From Proteus columbae (lineage in GTDB: Bacteria > Pseudomonadota > Gammaproteobacteria > Enterobacterales > Enterobacteriaceae), in the NCBI RefSeq assembly GCF_009914335.1, contig NZ_CP043925.1, forward strand, positions 1,364,001 through 1,428,000: 64,000 nucleotides of DNA, given 5' to 3'. The notes beneath the pieces were generated by a model. It did no database searches, had not been told where the DNA came from, and was given only the letters and a program-made list of their open reading frames with translations. The position numbers and the translations under genes are program-made. Numbering within the stretch: the first letter of the stretch is position 1; each line of letters starts with the position of its first letter. Positions 1-9,123 of the stretch are shown here, one piece after another.

Positions 1-289
1 CACCGTTGTCATATGAACCTTTATAAGTCATACGACCTAACCAATCGTAACCCAGCTCAAAACCTAAGTATTGGTTGTATTGATAACCAGCAAATGCACC
101 TGCACCTAATTGATCACGGTGAGTGTTACCATTACCGATAGAAGTACCATCGAAATGGTTGCTAGTACCTTGGTATTGAGACCAACCTAATTTACCACCG
201 GTATACCAGGTATTGTCTTTTGGAGCTGCTTGCGCTGCAGTTGCGAAAGCTGCCACTGCCACTGCTAATGCGATAGCTGTCTTTTTCAT
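1..289 (-). CDS. ompA: Outer membrane protein A, N-terminal part (cut by window edge)
   Basis: This is the start of OmpA, the eight-stranded beta-barrel porin-like protein that links the outer membrane to peptidoglycan. The reading frame begins with a typical Sec signal peptide ([15 protein letters not shown]) ending AQA, followed by the mature start [17 protein letters not shown], which is diagnostic of enterobacterial OmpA. Only about 96 codons lie in the window, and the rest continues to the left. The untranslated leader just upstream has the conserved GGATGATAACGAGGCG segment before the ATG. Its position next to divergently placed core genes in the ompA-sulA order is the same as in E. coli. 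Recognition is firm. Confidence 0.95.
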   Translation of the reverse strand, partial: MKKTAIALAVAVAAFATAAQAAPKDNTWYTGGKLGWSQYQGTSNHFDGTSIGNGNTHRDQLGAGAFAGYQYNQYLGFELGYDWLGRMTYKGSYDNG

Positions 290-434
290 TTTTACGCCTC
301 GTTATCATCCAAGTTAGGCATTTGGCTTTAAGCCTTATTATTTGCCCTTGGTTAAATTATTGTTAGGAATCCAATGCTTTCATCAAATGATGATCCCGAA
401 AAATGGGATTTAAAGCATAACCTTAACGACATAA

Positions 435-462
435 AGTCTACAATGAACTTAAAAAGTTACAA
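435..462 (-). promoter_or_regulatory. ompA promoter
   Basis: Read on the minus strand, TTGTAA (457-462) and TAGACT (435-440) are 16 bp apart, and the segment TTGTAGACTTTA matches the known E. coli ompA promoter region. Transcription would start near 428, giving a leader of about 138 nt to the ATG at 289. A short hairpin (ATCCC...GGGAT) near the 5' end fits the stabilising leader known for ompA mRNA. The rest of the 290-638 gap shows no gene. Confidence 0.65.
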
Positions 463-638
463 GTAATCCTTTAAAATTCGACTTAAAATTTTAAAAAGAT
501 CCGTCTTATTCCACAATGGGAAAGATTCTGTATTTTTGTTAAATTTCTTGTAACTATATGATTTAGGTTATAAATACTTTTGACTTATCTTAAATGATAC
601 AAGGGTGTTTTGAGTATTAGGAAAACTCTTAAATTTCA

Positions 639-1190
639 CTAATGGTAGTGAATTGAATGAATTTTTACGGAATTCAAATGTCGTTTAGATGTATTAGTAC
701 TTTCTAAATGGATATTTGAATTAACTTGCTGTCGCATAATAAACCCAAGGGTTTTTCCTTTACTTGCAGCAGATTCTAATCGTTTCATCTCTTCTGACGA
801 TATTTCTGGTAACCAGCCGAGCACTACACTGTAATTACCACTCATCAGTGCTTTTTCCATTAAATCAACAGTAGTTATCATATTTATATGATTTAACTGG
901 ATTATTTTGTTAAGTGGTAATCCTGCATTTTTTAACCAAGTACGATTTAGTTTTTGTTGTGGGTTTAGCCACAATAACCAACGCGATTCATGGCTATACT
1001 GTTTCAGTAATGGCAAAAGGATGTGATTAATGACGAGCGGGTTTTGGTAGAGAAGTTCACTCACCATACCTTGTTTATTATTACTATCGTAAGTCGCCAC
1101 TGTTGAAGGGATAGATAGAGGTAATACCTCATTTGAGATCTCTTGGAGAATGGCGTTCTGTCTTGTCGGAGATGATGTTGAGAGTTTCAT
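639..1190 (-). CDS. sulA: SOS cell-division inhibitor SulA
   Basis: SulA binds FtsZ and blocks septation during the SOS response, and is later removed by Lon. The 183-residue frame contains SulA-like segments such as ESRWLLWLNPQQKLNRTWL and the region around SVVLGWLPEIS. It is somewhat longer at the C terminus than the roughly 169-residue E. coli protein. A LexA box lies 22 bp upstream of the ATG, as expected for this gene. It sits between ompA and sxy, the conserved enterobacterial order. Confidence 0.9.
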   Translation of the reverse strand: MKLSTSSPTRQNAILQEISNEVLPLSIPSTVATYDSNNKQGMVSELLYQNPLVINHILLPLLKQYSHESRWLLWLNPQQKLNRTWLKNAGLPLNKIIQLNHINMITTVDLMEKALMSGNYSVVLGWLPEISSEEMKRLESAASKGKTLGFIMRQQVNSNIHLESTNTSKRHLNSVKIHSIHYH

Positions 1191-1211
1191 ATTTACCTCG
1201 TTCTATATGTA

Positions 1212-1227
1212 CTGTATGAATATACAG
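1212..1227 (-). promoter_or_regulatory. LexA box of sulA
   Basis: CTGTATGAATATACAG is a near-perfect CTGT-N8-ACAG LexA operator with the extended TA flanks. It lies directly upstream of sulA, and damage-induced LexA cleavage would release it. Confidence 0.9.
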
Positions 1228-1419
1228 TATCTCTATATTTCGCTTAAATCAAGCTCATTTTTTTGAAAGTTCCTCTCAAATTTTATGTAAATCTCTATTT
1301 TTAAGTCGTTAACTATTGGCAATATAAAGGAAATTCTTTATTGTCCTTCTAGTTATGTCTTATGCATGTTTTTGAATTCAAAGATAAAATTTAATCTTAA
1401 AGTATGTGTTGGAGTTTCA

Positions 1420-2028
1420 ATGTTATTTTTACCTGAGCAAAGGAAGGCTCATTTATTATCGCGTATTGCGCAATATGGAGAGTTAACAACAAAGTCTCAA
1501 TTTGGTGGTGTTAGCTTAATGATTGATGATGTTATGTTTGCTATCACGTCAGATAATGAGTTTTATTTAAAAGGAAGTGGTTTTTTAGAAACTCTTTATA
1601 AGGCAACAAAAATGAGTTCCTATACCTATTTGAAAAAAGGAATTCCTATCATATTGCGTTATTACCATATAACGGATTCGCTATGGAAAAATCAGCAGAA
1701 ATTAGATCAATATATTGATATGTCATATCACTACAGCATTCAAGAATATTTAGGACAACGAAAGAAGCCTTGCAGAATAAAAGACTTACCTAATCTAGGT
1801 GTGATATTAGAAAAAAGGTTGAATCAAATTGGCATTAATCAAGTTGAAGAACTGCGTTTAATCGGTGCTAAAGCGTGTTATCTAAAATTAATGCATAGCC
1901 ACAATTTGAGAAATAGTGAACTTTTACTTTCATTGGCAGGAGCTATCGTTGGGTGCCATCGTTCTGTATTACCTAGTCAACTTAAAATGGAGTTATTAGA
2001 TTGGTACAACGAATTATCTTTTCAATAA
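1420..2028 (+). CDS. sxy: Sxy/TfoX-family competence regulator
   Basis: TfoX/Sxy proteins work with CRP at CRP-S promoters to switch on competence genes. The product (202 aa from the ATG at 1420) has the TfoX N-terminal pattern (LSRIAQYGELTTKSQFGG, then VMFAITSDNEFYLKG). The C-terminal TfoX domain (IKDLPNLGVILEKRLNQIG...VEELRLIGAKACYLKL) follows. The frame is open back to an ATG at 1366, but the extra 18 residues do not resemble the family and lack a ribosome site, whereas TTGGAG precedes 1420. It sits next to sulA as in E. coli and converges with yccS. Confidence 0.85.
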   Translation: MLFLPEQRKAHLLSRIAQYGELTTKSQFGGVSLMIDDVMFAITSDNEFYLKGSGFLETLYKATKMSSYTYLKKGIPIILRYYHITDSLWKNQQKLDQYIDMSYHYSIQEYLGQRKKPCRIKDLPNLGVILEKRLNQIGINQVEELRLIGAKACYLKLMHSHNLRNSELLLSLAGAIVGCHRSVLPSQLKMELLDWYNELSFQ

Positions 2029-2044
2029 GATAAAAGTAATGACT

Positions 2045-2086
2045 GTTATTTTCTCTAATGTACTTATGGCAATTAGAGAAAATAAC
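2045..2086. terminator. Bidirectional terminator between sxy and yccS
   Basis: A perfect 15-bp inverted repeat (GTTATTTTCTCTAAT and its complement) with a 12-nt loop lies between the two convergent genes. The A/T-rich stem ends give T-tracts on both strands, so it probably ends both transcripts. Confidence 0.7.
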
Positions 2087-2098
2087 GTCAATATGGGA

Positions 2099-4267
2099 CT
2101 AAACTTGGGGTTTAGGTAGGCTGTTTGATTCGCTTTGCTCAATAATTTGGATACAACTAATAATTTGTGGCAGCAAATCCAATAGTAATCGGATTTGAGT
2201 GAGTACTAATTGAATGCGAGGATTATCTGCATTAGGTAATAGGTTGATCCTTTCAATTAATTCTACATGAGATTGCTTAAATCCTTCGTCTTGTGGCGTT
2301 TTGCGACGTAAAGCAGAATCGATATAACAAACCGTATCATTAAGCAATGTAAGTACATTCTCATCTTCTATTTTTGAACGATGAACGCCAAGTGCAGAAA
2401 TATAACTGAGTAAAGTGTGATTTAAGCAAAGCAACTGGAAAGCCACTTCTTGGGATGCTTGATAACTTTTTGGCTCTGATGACATGTTTGAGATCAGTGA
2501 TGCTAATTCACCATCACTGCTATGAGCATTTCGACGAGCAATTCGATAACTCAAGCTATTATCTTTTCCTTGGTAATATTGAATAAGGATGGCATCAAGA
2601 TAATAGCAGTTATTCGTCATTGTTTTTTGAATAACAACGGGCAGTTGACGGAATTTCCAATCAGGCCAAATAAAGCTAACAGCAAACCATGCTATGGCAC
2701 AGCCAATTAAGGTATCGATAATACGAGGAAGGGCAACATCATAACCTTCACCAAGCAAATTGAAGCTTAATAAAACCAATAAAGTAATAAATAGTGTGGC
2801 ATGTGCATATTGTATGGTTCTAAATGCGAAAAAGAGCGTACCTGTTATCACAATTAAAACAAGTTGCCCTTCAATTGAAGGAACAAAATATAAAATAGGG
2901 AAGCCAATTAAAATACCAATAATAGTACCACTTACTCGTAAGGTAAGACGTCGGCGAGTGGCATTGTAGTTAGGTTGGCAAACAAACAGACTGGTGAGTA
3001 ATATCCAATAACCTCTGTCTAATTGGAAGAATTGAATAATGGCATAGCCAATACATAAAACGAGTGACATCCTAACGGCATGTCTAAAAAGCGCCGATTT
3101 AGGTGTAAGGTGTTCTTTTATTCTTAGTGCAATATCGCGCCATCCAGTTAAACCATCATCAGAAAGTTGCGTTTCTTCCTTTTGGTCGTGGGATATTTGG
3201 TATTGCTCTGTACTAATACTTCGTAAAAGCGCATCAATACCTTGAAGATTTTGCAGTAAATTATTTAAAGGCGTTATTAATTGTGGCTCTGAAGTTGTAT
3301 TTTTTAAATGATTTAATGCATTCTCTAAATAATTTATAGCACGTTCTAATGAAGGGTTATGCTGATATTTTTTATGCCAAAGAATAGATTGTGCAACTTG
3401 TTCACAAGCTCGTGCCTGCATAGAAAGCAAACGTTGAAAACGAAATAACACATCACTATGTCTCAATTCATTACTTAATAGTTGGTATTGGACATGCGAC
3501 GAACTTGCTCGCTCATGAATATCTTGAGCAACAAAATAGTAATGAAGAGTGAAACGGCTACTACGTTGGCCTCTATCACCTTTTAATCGACTTAATAATG
3601 TAACTTTAGTTTGGTTCATCGTGTCAATTAATTGGCTATTTGCCATTGCTAAATTATAAAGCGAATGTTGATAGTCATCTTCGATATCAGGATCAAATAA
3701 TGTCGCTTTAGCTTCGAGGTAAGTGGCAAGTTGTTGGTAGCAACGAGTTAAATTGTCCTGAACTGGGCGAATAGGGAATAATAAGTGACCAACTAATGTT
3801 AATGAGTTATACCAAATAGCGCCTAACAGTAATAAAACGGGTTGTTCATACCATTCAGGGAAAATAGGCATACCGAGCATAGTATAAATTGCGATTAATA
3901 AAGCACCAAACGCAATGGTTGCGTACCGTTGGCCTAAGGCGCCTAATAAAATAAATCCCCAGGTAGAAATGGCTAAACCACAAAAGAATAAAATAGGATA
4001 TGGGTAAAGTAATCCTATTGATGCTGAAGCAAGAAGAAAACAGCATAAAGTGATAACAAGGTTTTTTAAACGGCCAACAAGCCTATCATCTAAGTCAGTT
4101 AATGCCGCTGCAACCACTCCTAAAGTTAGTGGAATTGTGTATTTAGGCTCTTGCCCTAAAATCCAAGGAAACAAAGTCGTTCCTGTAAGCGCGATTATTA
4201 TGCGAATATAATATAAAAAGTGGCTATTATAGATAAATCGGCGGGCGCCATTTAGCAAAGTGAACAC
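2099..4267 (-). CDS. yccS: FUSC-family inner-membrane protein YccS
   Basis: The 722-residue product is a full-length YccS-type membrane protein. It has two hydrophobic blocks (about residues 15-165 and 395-530), each followed by a large soluble region, as in the aromatic-acid exporter-like FUSC superfamily. The segment WILLTSLFVCQPNYNATRRR between helices is typical of the YccS/YhfK group. Substrate and physiological role are not established for the family. It is divergent from helD, and its position between sxy and helD is the conserved enterobacterial arrangement. Confidence 0.88.
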   Translation of the reverse strand: MFTLLNGARRFIYNSHFLYYIRIIIALTGTTLFPWILGQEPKYTIPLTLGVVAAALTDLDDRLVGRLKNLVITLCCFLLASASIGLLYPYPILFFCGLAISTWGFILLGALGQRYATIAFGALLIAIYTMLGMPIFPEWYEQPVLLLLGAIWYNSLTLVGHLLFPIRPVQDNLTRCYQQLATYLEAKATLFDPDIEDDYQHSLYNLAMANSQLIDTMNQTKVTLLSRLKGDRGQRSSRFTLHYYFVAQDIHERASSSHVQYQLLSNELRHSDVLFRFQRLLSMQARACEQVAQSILWHKKYQHNPSLERAINYLENALNHLKNTTSEPQLITPLNNLLQNLQGIDALLRSISTEQYQISHDQKEETQLSDDGLTGWRDIALRIKEHLTPKSALFRHAVRMSLVLCIGYAIIQFFQLDRGYWILLTSLFVCQPNYNATRRRLTLRVSGTIIGILIGFPILYFVPSIEGQLVLIVITGTLFFAFRTIQYAHATLFITLLVLLSFNLLGEGYDVALPRIIDTLIGCAIAWFAVSFIWPDWKFRQLPVVIQKTMTNNCYYLDAILIQYYQGKDNSLSYRIARRNAHSSDGELASLISNMSSEPKSYQASQEVAFQLLCLNHTLLSYISALGVHRSKIEDENVLTLLNDTVCYIDSALRRKTPQDEGFKQSHVELIERINLLPNADNPRIQLVLTQIRLLLDLLPQIISCIQIIEQSESNSLPKPQV

Positions 4268-4381
4268 AAAAAGCCCTTAAATAAACAAGATGAAGATAAT
4301 TACCTCTTAGAATATAGGGTTTATCACCGATTAAAAAGAGCTTAACAACAGACTATTTGTTATTTATTGCAGGAATTACGT

Positions 4382-6433
4382 ATGGAACTGAAATCCACCC
4401 CGATGGGACAACGTTTAGCACAGCATCCTTATAATAGAGTCAAATTGTTAAATGCTGGCATTGAAGTCAGTGGTGAAAAACATCAGTATTTAATTCCTTT
4501 TAACGAATTGATTAATATTTTCTGTAAAAAAGGAATTGTGTGGGGGGAATTAGAATTTTTATTGCCTGAAGATAAAGTTGTTCGATTGCATGGAACAGAC
4601 TGGGAAGAAACTCAGCAATTTTATCGTTATCTTTATCAATCATGGCAAAATTGGAGTAAAGAAATGAGCGAAATAAGTGCTCAGGTGCTTGAAAAGCAAC
4701 TCCATAATATTAATGAAATCACTCAATCAAATAGATGGATAAAAAAGTCTAATCTTGTTGAGATCCAACAATCTATCAAAGAAAGCTTTTCTGCTATTCC
4801 CCTTCCTCTTGAACGCCTTACTCAATTTGATAATTGCCATACTCTTTATCAGCAATGTTTAGAATGGTTAAAGCAAGGTGAAGCACTTATTAATAAAGAA
4901 AATTCTGAATGGGTAACTCAAATATTAAATGAGCATGCGGAATTTTTTAATACGATTGAATCATTGCCATTAAATGAATCGCAGTGTCGTGCTGTGATTA
5001 ATGGTGAAGAAAATACTCTTGTTCTTGCTGGTGCGGGCAGTGGTAAAACATCAGTATTAGTTGCGAGAGCAGGCTGGTTATTACGTCGTCAATTAGCACA
5101 GCCAGATCAAATCTTATTACTTGCTTTCGGTCGTAAAGCCGCACAAGAAATGAATGAAAGGCTTTCTAGTCGTTTAAATGCCGATATTATGGCAAAAACG
5201 TTCCATGCACTGGCATTATCTGTTATTCAACAAGCGACTAAAAAACAACCCAAAATTAGTGAGCTTGAAATAAATAGTGAAAAAAGAAGAGCGCTATTAT
5301 TAGGTGAGTGGCGAGAGCAATGCCAACAGAAAAAAGCACAAGCAAAAGGGTGGCGAGAGTGGTTATCTCAGGAGTTAGAGTGGGATATTCCTGATGGTGA
5401 GTTTTGGCATGATAAAAAATTAGAAAATCAAGTTGCCGTAAGATTAGAGCGTTGGATTGGTTTATTAAGGATGCAAGGTGGTAGCCAAAAATCTCTGATT
5501 GAAAGTGTACAACCCGAATATACAGAAGCCTTTAAAAAATATTTAAAATTATTATCTCCATTATTAAAAGCTTGGAAAACTGCATTAAAAGAGGAAGATG
5601 CGATCGATTTTTCGGGCTTATTACATCAAGCTATCAATCTTATTGAAAAAGGGCGTTTTATTAGTCCCTGGAAACATATTCTTGTTGATGAATTCCAAGA
5701 TATTTCTCCATTAAGAGCTTCATTATTAACCGCATTAAAACAGCAAAATAAACAAACATCTCTATTTGCAGTAGGAGACGATTGGCAAGCCATTTATCGT
5801 TTTAGTGGCGCAGAATTATTATTAACGACTTCTTTCCATCACTCTTTTGGTGAAGGTGCTGAATGTGCATTAGATACGACTTATCGTTTTAATGACACGA
5901 TAGGAAATGTTGCCAATACGTTTATTCAACAAAATCCAGCTCAATTATCTAAACCTTTAAATAGTTTAGTGAAAGGTAATAAAAAGTCAGTTGTGCTGTT
6001 ATCTGATGATCAACTTGAAAATCTATTAAATAAAATGAGTGGTTACGTAGAAGAAAATGAAACTATCCTTTTACTCGCTCGTTATCACTATTTAAAACCA
6101 GAATTATTAAAAAAAGCGAAAACACGTTGGCCTAAATTAGATCTACAGTTTATGACTTTTCATGCTTCAAAAGGGCAACAAGCGGATTACGTTATTATTT
6201 TAGGTTTACAAGAAGGTAAAGACGCTTTTCCAGCACCAGCAAGAGAATCGATTATTGAATTGGCATTACTGCCTAGTGTTGAAGATTATCCTAATGCAGA
6301 GGAGCGACGCTTAATGTATGTCGCTTTAACAAGAGCAAAAAAACAAGTATGGCTATTATTTAATAAACAACAGCCATCTTGTTTTGTTTCAGAACTAAAA
6401 TCTCAAGGTGTGCCTATACAGCGAAAACCTTAG
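4382..6433 (+). CDS. helD: DNA helicase IV
   Basis: This is a 683-residue superfamily-1 3'-5' DNA helicase. The Walker A motif is visible as AGAGSGKTS (about residue 220), Walker B as VDEFQDISPLRA, motif III as VGDDWQAIYRFSG, and motif VI as RRLMYVALTRAKKQVW. The N-terminal region (MELKSTPMGQRLAQHPYNR) matches E. coli HelD closely, which fixes the start at the ATG at 4382. That ATG is preceded by AGGA, whereas an upstream TTG at 4367 would add five residues without family support. The role is in recombination and repair. Confidence 0.93.
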   Translation: MELKSTPMGQRLAQHPYNRVKLLNAGIEVSGEKHQYLIPFNELINIFCKKGIVWGELEFLLPEDKVVRLHGTDWEETQQFYRYLYQSWQNWSKEMSEISAQVLEKQLHNINEITQSNRWIKKSNLVEIQQSIKESFSAIPLPLERLTQFDNCHTLYQQCLEWLKQGEALINKENSEWVTQILNEHAEFFNTIESLPLNESQCRAVINGEENTLVLAGAGSGKTSVLVARAGWLLRRQLAQPDQILLLAFGRKAAQEMNERLSSRLNADIMAKTFHALALSVIQQATKKQPKISELEINSEKRRALLLGEWREQCQQKKAQAKGWREWLSQELEWDIPDGEFWHDKKLENQVAVRLERWIGLLRMQGGSQKSLIESVQPEYTEAFKKYLKLLSPLLKAWKTALKEEDAIDFSGLLHQAINLIEKGRFISPWKHILVDEFQDISPLRASLLTALKQQNKQTSLFAVGDDWQAIYRFSGAELLLTTSFHHSFGEGAECALDTTYRFNDTIGNVANTFIQQNPAQLSKPLNSLVKGNKKSVVLLSDDQLENLLNKMSGYVEENETILLLARYHYLKPELLKKAKTRWPKLDLQFMTFHASKGQQADYVIILGLQEGKDAFPAPARESIIELALLPSVEDYPNAEERRLMYVALTRAKKQVWLLFNKQQPSCFVSELKSQGVPIQRKP

Positions 6434-6435
6434 GA

Positions 6436-6894
6436 CTATTTTAATCTCTCTTTTAAATAACCTTCATAATCTGGAATTTTAATTGTAGATTCTTGTGAAA
6501 AGAGAGGTGATGAAATTAAAAAATTCGCAGTTGCACGATTTGTTGCAACTGGGATGTTCCAAACTGTAGCTAAGCGTAGAAGAGCTTTAACATCGGGATC
6601 GTGCGGAACAGCATTTAATGGATCCCAAAAGAAAATCATAATATCAATTTTCTTTTCAGCGATCATTGCACCTATTTGTTGGTCGCCACCCATAGGACCA
6701 CTTAGCATTTGAGTAACAGTAAGGCCAGTGTGGTGATTAATTAAATTACCAGTAGTTCCTGTTGCAAATAACTTGTGTAGAGACAGTTGTTCACGATTAT
6801 TTTCAACCCATTCCAGTAATGAGCTTTTACAGTGATCATGGGCAACAAGCGCGATATTTTTTTCTTTTAAGAGCGTGCGGTCAATTTGTTCCAT
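6436..6894 (-). CDS. mgsA: Methylglyoxal synthase
   Basis: MgsA converts dihydroxyacetone phosphate to methylglyoxal and phosphate, the entry to the glycolytic bypass. The 152-residue protein has ALVAHDHCK (phosphate-binding His/Lys), [17 protein letters not shown] with the catalytic Asp, and FFWDPL plus DVKALLRLA near the end, all hallmark segments. Its length equals the usual 152 aa. It is convergent with helD with almost no gap, the same arrangement as in E. coli. Confidence 0.96.
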   Translation of the reverse strand: MEQIDRTLLKEKNIALVAHDHCKSSLLEWVENNREQLSLHKLFATGTTGNLINHHTGLTVTQMLSGPMGGDQQIGAMIAEKKIDIMIFFWDPLNAVPHDPDVKALLRLATVWNIPVATNRATANFLISSPLFSQESTIKIPDYEGYLKERLK

Positions 6895-7031
6895 TTGATA
6901 CCTTTAAAAATAAATATAGTAATTATTCCAGTTTTCAAAATACCTTTTTTTTATCTTAGAAGCTATGAACAGATCAAGATACTATGATGTATCATAATAT
7001 TTTCAATCTTCATGATGAACGGAGTAGATAA

Positions 7032-7445
7032 ATGGTGGATTCAGATATTTATGACATTTTAAGAAGCGTTAAAACCATTGCGCTTGTTGGTGCGAGTAAT
7101 AAAGAAGATCGCCCAAGCTATAAAGTCATGAAATTCTTATTAGAACAAGGCTATGATGTTATTCCTGTCAATCCAGGTATGTCAGGGCAAACCTTATTGG
7201 GGCAACCATGCTATGCCTCATTAAAAGATATTCCTGTTGCTGTTGATATGGTTGATGTGTTTCGTCAATCTGACGTAGCATTAGAAATTGCGCAAGAAGC
7301 CATTGAAATTAATGCCAAAGTATTATGGTTACAGATTGGTGTTATTAATGAAGATGCTAAAAATTTAGCCGAAGATGCAGGGTTACGTGTGGTAATGGAT
7401 CGTTGTCCAAAAAAAGAAATTGAAGCACATGGTCTTCCTTGGTAA
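7032..7445 (+). CDS. yccU: CoA-binding domain protein YccU
   Basis: This 137-residue protein is a single Rossmann-type CoA-binding domain (IALVGASNKEDRPSYKVMKFLLEQGY, then PVNPG and CPKKEI near the end). It belongs to the YccU/acetyl-CoA-synthetase small-domain family. The exact role is unknown. GGAG precedes the ATG. It is conserved next to mgsA and hspQ in enterobacteria. Confidence 0.9.
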   Translation: MVDSDIYDILRSVKTIALVGASNKEDRPSYKVMKFLLEQGYDVIPVNPGMSGQTLLGQPCYASLKDIPVAVDMVDVFRQSDVALEIAQEAIEINAKVLWLQIGVINEDAKNLAEDAGLRVVMDRCPKKEIEAHGLPW

Positions 7446-7458
7446 TACGCCAAAATAA

Positions 7459-7484
7459 AATCGCCGAAAACAAATTCGGCGATT
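7459..7484. terminator. Terminator between yccU and hspQ
   Basis: AATCGCCGAA and TTCGGCGATT form a 10-bp stem with a six-base loop between convergent yccU and hspQ. The flanking A and T stretches allow it to work in both directions. Confidence 0.65.
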
Positions 7485-7524
7485 ATCATTTCATTCAGAT
7501 TACTGGTTATGTAGATTAATTGGG

Positions 7525-7845
7525 TTAATTTCTTAATCGTGGTGCCTGTAATTGGCTACGAATTGACTGTGATAACTCATCCAATGAGTCATTATCTAAG
7601 TGTTCATCTGAAACTTCATAGGTTATCTGCGCTTCAGCAAGATAAGTATGAACAGGTTGTCCTTCATCATCTTCCATCACAACATGGTACCAAGGTGCTG
7701 CTCGCAAGGTCACATTAGATGCAATATCATCCTCATTAGGTTGATCAAGGGAATATTCAGCATCCACATCGACAACAACGCCTAAGTAGCCGAGTAATTT
7801 ATGTCTAACTTGCTGTCCTATCCCAAATTTGCTGGCGGTCATCAT
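7525..7845 (-). CDS. hspQ: Heat-shock protein HspQ
   Basis: HspQ is a small cytoplasmic protein that binds hemimethylated DNA and acts as a specificity factor for Lon. The 106 residues match E. coli HspQ along the whole length, including [43 protein letters not shown] and the C-terminal QLQAPRLRN. The start may be this codon or the adjacent one. A sigma-32-type promoter is visible upstream, which fits its heat-shock control. Confidence 0.95.
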   Translation of the reverse strand: MMTASKFGIGQQVRHKLLGYLGVVVDVDAEYSLDQPNEDDIASNVTLRAAPWYHVVMEDDEGQPVHTYLAEAQITYEVSDEHLDNDSLDELSQSIRSQLQAPRLRN

Positions 7846-7883
7846 AGTATCACCTCCATAATAGCCTTGCTTATTGGTTACAT

Positions 7884-7911
7884 ATATGAGGTCACAAAGT
7901 GAAATTTCAAG
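7884..7911 (-). promoter_or_regulatory. Sigma-32 (heat-shock) promoter of hspQ
   Basis: On the minus strand CTTGAAA (7905-7911) is followed after 13 bp by CCTCATAT (7884-7891). This matches the sigma-32 consensus CTTGAAA / CCCCATNT. It lies about 40-65 bp upstream of hspQ. Confidence 0.65.
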
Positions 7912-8042
7912 GGTTTGAAAAAATATAATCCTTTGCTTTCATTATGAATAAAAAACCTCACAAAATCAGATTATCTATTGTATAAAGAAAAGACAATAAC
8001 CTAGACAGAATTTTTATTTGAAGAGGGTTACTAGAAGGGCAT

Positions 8043-8324
8043 ATGAAAATCGGTAGAGAATATATTATTCAAGGACGTGTTCAAGGTGTTGGTTTTCGTT
8101 TTTTTACTTATCAGTGGATGAAAAAACAGCCAATAACAGGGTATGTTTGGAATCGTGATGATGATAGCGTGGGAGTAAAGGCTTTTGCGGAAGAAAATGC
8201 ATTAAAAGAATTTGAAGATTGGTTAGAAGCTGGTGGTCCAAGAAGTGCCAAAATTACATTTTGGTCAGCGACATCTTGTGAATATGAACCAATGGCAGAC
8301 TTTTCAATCCGCCATTATGAGTAA
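8043..8324 (+). CDS. acyP: Acylphosphatase
   Basis: The enzyme hydrolyses acyl phosphates to carboxylate and phosphate. The 93 residues carry the signature GRVQGVGFRFFTY (phosphate loop with catalytic Arg) and VWNRDDDSVGV with the catalytic Asn, followed by the usual second half ending IRHYE. It is the yccX position of the E. coli cluster. Length is normal for the family. Confidence 0.93.
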   Translation: MKIGREYIIQGRVQGVGFRFFTYQWMKKQPITGYVWNRDDDSVGVKAFAEENALKEFEDWLEAGGPRSAKITFWSATSCEYEPMADFSIRHYE

Positions 8325-8358
8325 TATTATTTTAATGATCTTTTATCGAAAGATAATA

Positions 8359-8688
8359 TTAAATACATTTAACGGGTTTTGGTAAACCAGCAAGTTTTGT
8401 CGCTTGTTTTGCAGGGCCTTTAGGAAACAAACGATAAAGATAACGGCTATTTCCTTTTTCATCGCCATATTTTTGTGCAAGCGCTTTTACTAACATCCGA
8501 ATAGCAGGGGAGGTATTAAATTCTAAATAAAACTGGCGAACAAAACGGATAATCTCCCAATGTTGTTCTGTAAGCTCAATTTCTTCTAGTTCAGCTAATG
8601 TTGGAACCATATCTTCATTCCACTCATTGCTATTTTTTAAATAACCGTGACTATCTGTCTCGATTTCTTTTCCGTTAAATACAAACAT
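8359..8688 (-). CDS. tusE: Sulfur relay protein TusE
   Basis: TusE accepts persulfide sulfur from TusBCD and passes it to MnmA for 2-thiouridine formation in tRNA (DsrC family). The product from the ATG at 8688 is 109 aa, equal to E. coli TusE. It contains [14 protein letters not shown] and [14 protein letters not shown], and ends KPVKCI with the conserved penultimate active-site Cys. An upstream TTG at 8703 would add five residues not found in the family. It precedes tRNA-Ser as in E. coli. Confidence 0.94.
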   Translation of the reverse strand: MFVFNGKEIETDSHGYLKNSNEWNEDMVPTLAELEEIELTEQHWEIIRFVRQFYLEFNTSPAIRMLVKALAQKYGDEKGNSRYLYRLFPKGPAKQATKLAGLPKPVKCI

Positions 8689-8870
8689 GTGCGTAGCAAC
8701 CAATCAAAAATAATACCGCTAATTTAGCAAAAATAAGGAAAATACCCAAGTAGAACCCATAAATCGTTGATAAATTAAGCCATTGACTTGTAATGCGTTT
8801 AATTTTACGGCAAACAGTACAATAAGGGCTTTACAACATAAGCCTAGGTGTTTATATTGCTCCCCATTGC

Positions 8871-8958
8871 GGAGGGGTGGCCGAGCGGCTGAAGGCAGCG
8901 GTCTTGAAAACCGCCGATGGGAAACCATCCGAGAGTTCGAATCTCTCCTCCTCCGCCA
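8871..8958 (+). tRNA. serT: tRNA-Ser (anticodon TGA), prophage attachment site
   Basis: An 88-nt serine tRNA with encoded CCA. The acceptor GGAGGGG pairs with CTCCTCC (one G-T pair), the D arm is GCCGAGCGGCTGAAGGC, and the anticodon loop CTTGAAA gives TGA. There is a long class-II variable arm (GATGGGAAACCATC), and the T arm is GAGAGTTCGAATCTCTC. It follows tusE as serT does in E. coli. A phage integrase begins about 165 bp downstream, so the 3' half is probably the attB core. Confidence 0.95.
8931..8958. other. Probable attL core (3' end of tRNA-Ser)
   Basis: P4/lambdoid tyrosine integrases commonly cross over in the T arm to CCA end of a tRNA gene and restore it on integration. The intact tRNA 3' end here, directly followed by phage DNA, fits that pattern. 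The exact core cannot be fixed without attR. Confidence 0.5.
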
Positions 8959-8975
8959 TCTCAACATCTCCTAGC

Positions 8976-9060
8976 GTCTCCTGAAGTCTCCTAATCCCAG
9001 TAAAATCAAACCTTCGTACTAAATCATTGTCTCCTGAAGTCTCTTTATGTCTCTTGAAAG
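8976..9060. repeat. Direct repeats next to attL, putative integrase arm sites
   Basis: GTCTCCTGAAGTCTC occurs at 8976 and again at 9029, with a degenerate third copy (GTCTCTTGAAAGCTC) at 9050. Short direct repeats beside the core, between the tRNA and int, are the usual layout of arm-type integrase binding sites. Confidence 0.5.
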
Positions 9061-9123
9061 CTCCATTTTTTTGGGGTACAAATGGGGGGACATTATACCC
9101 CCTTAATATTTAATACCCCCAAT

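Noticed and set aside
2522..2969. Plus-strand frames inside yccS
   Set aside because: They are shadows of the yccS coding strand, without ribosome sites or protein-like composition.
8719..8974. Frames overlapping tRNA-Ser on both strands
   Set aside because: They run through the tRNA gene and have no family pattern.
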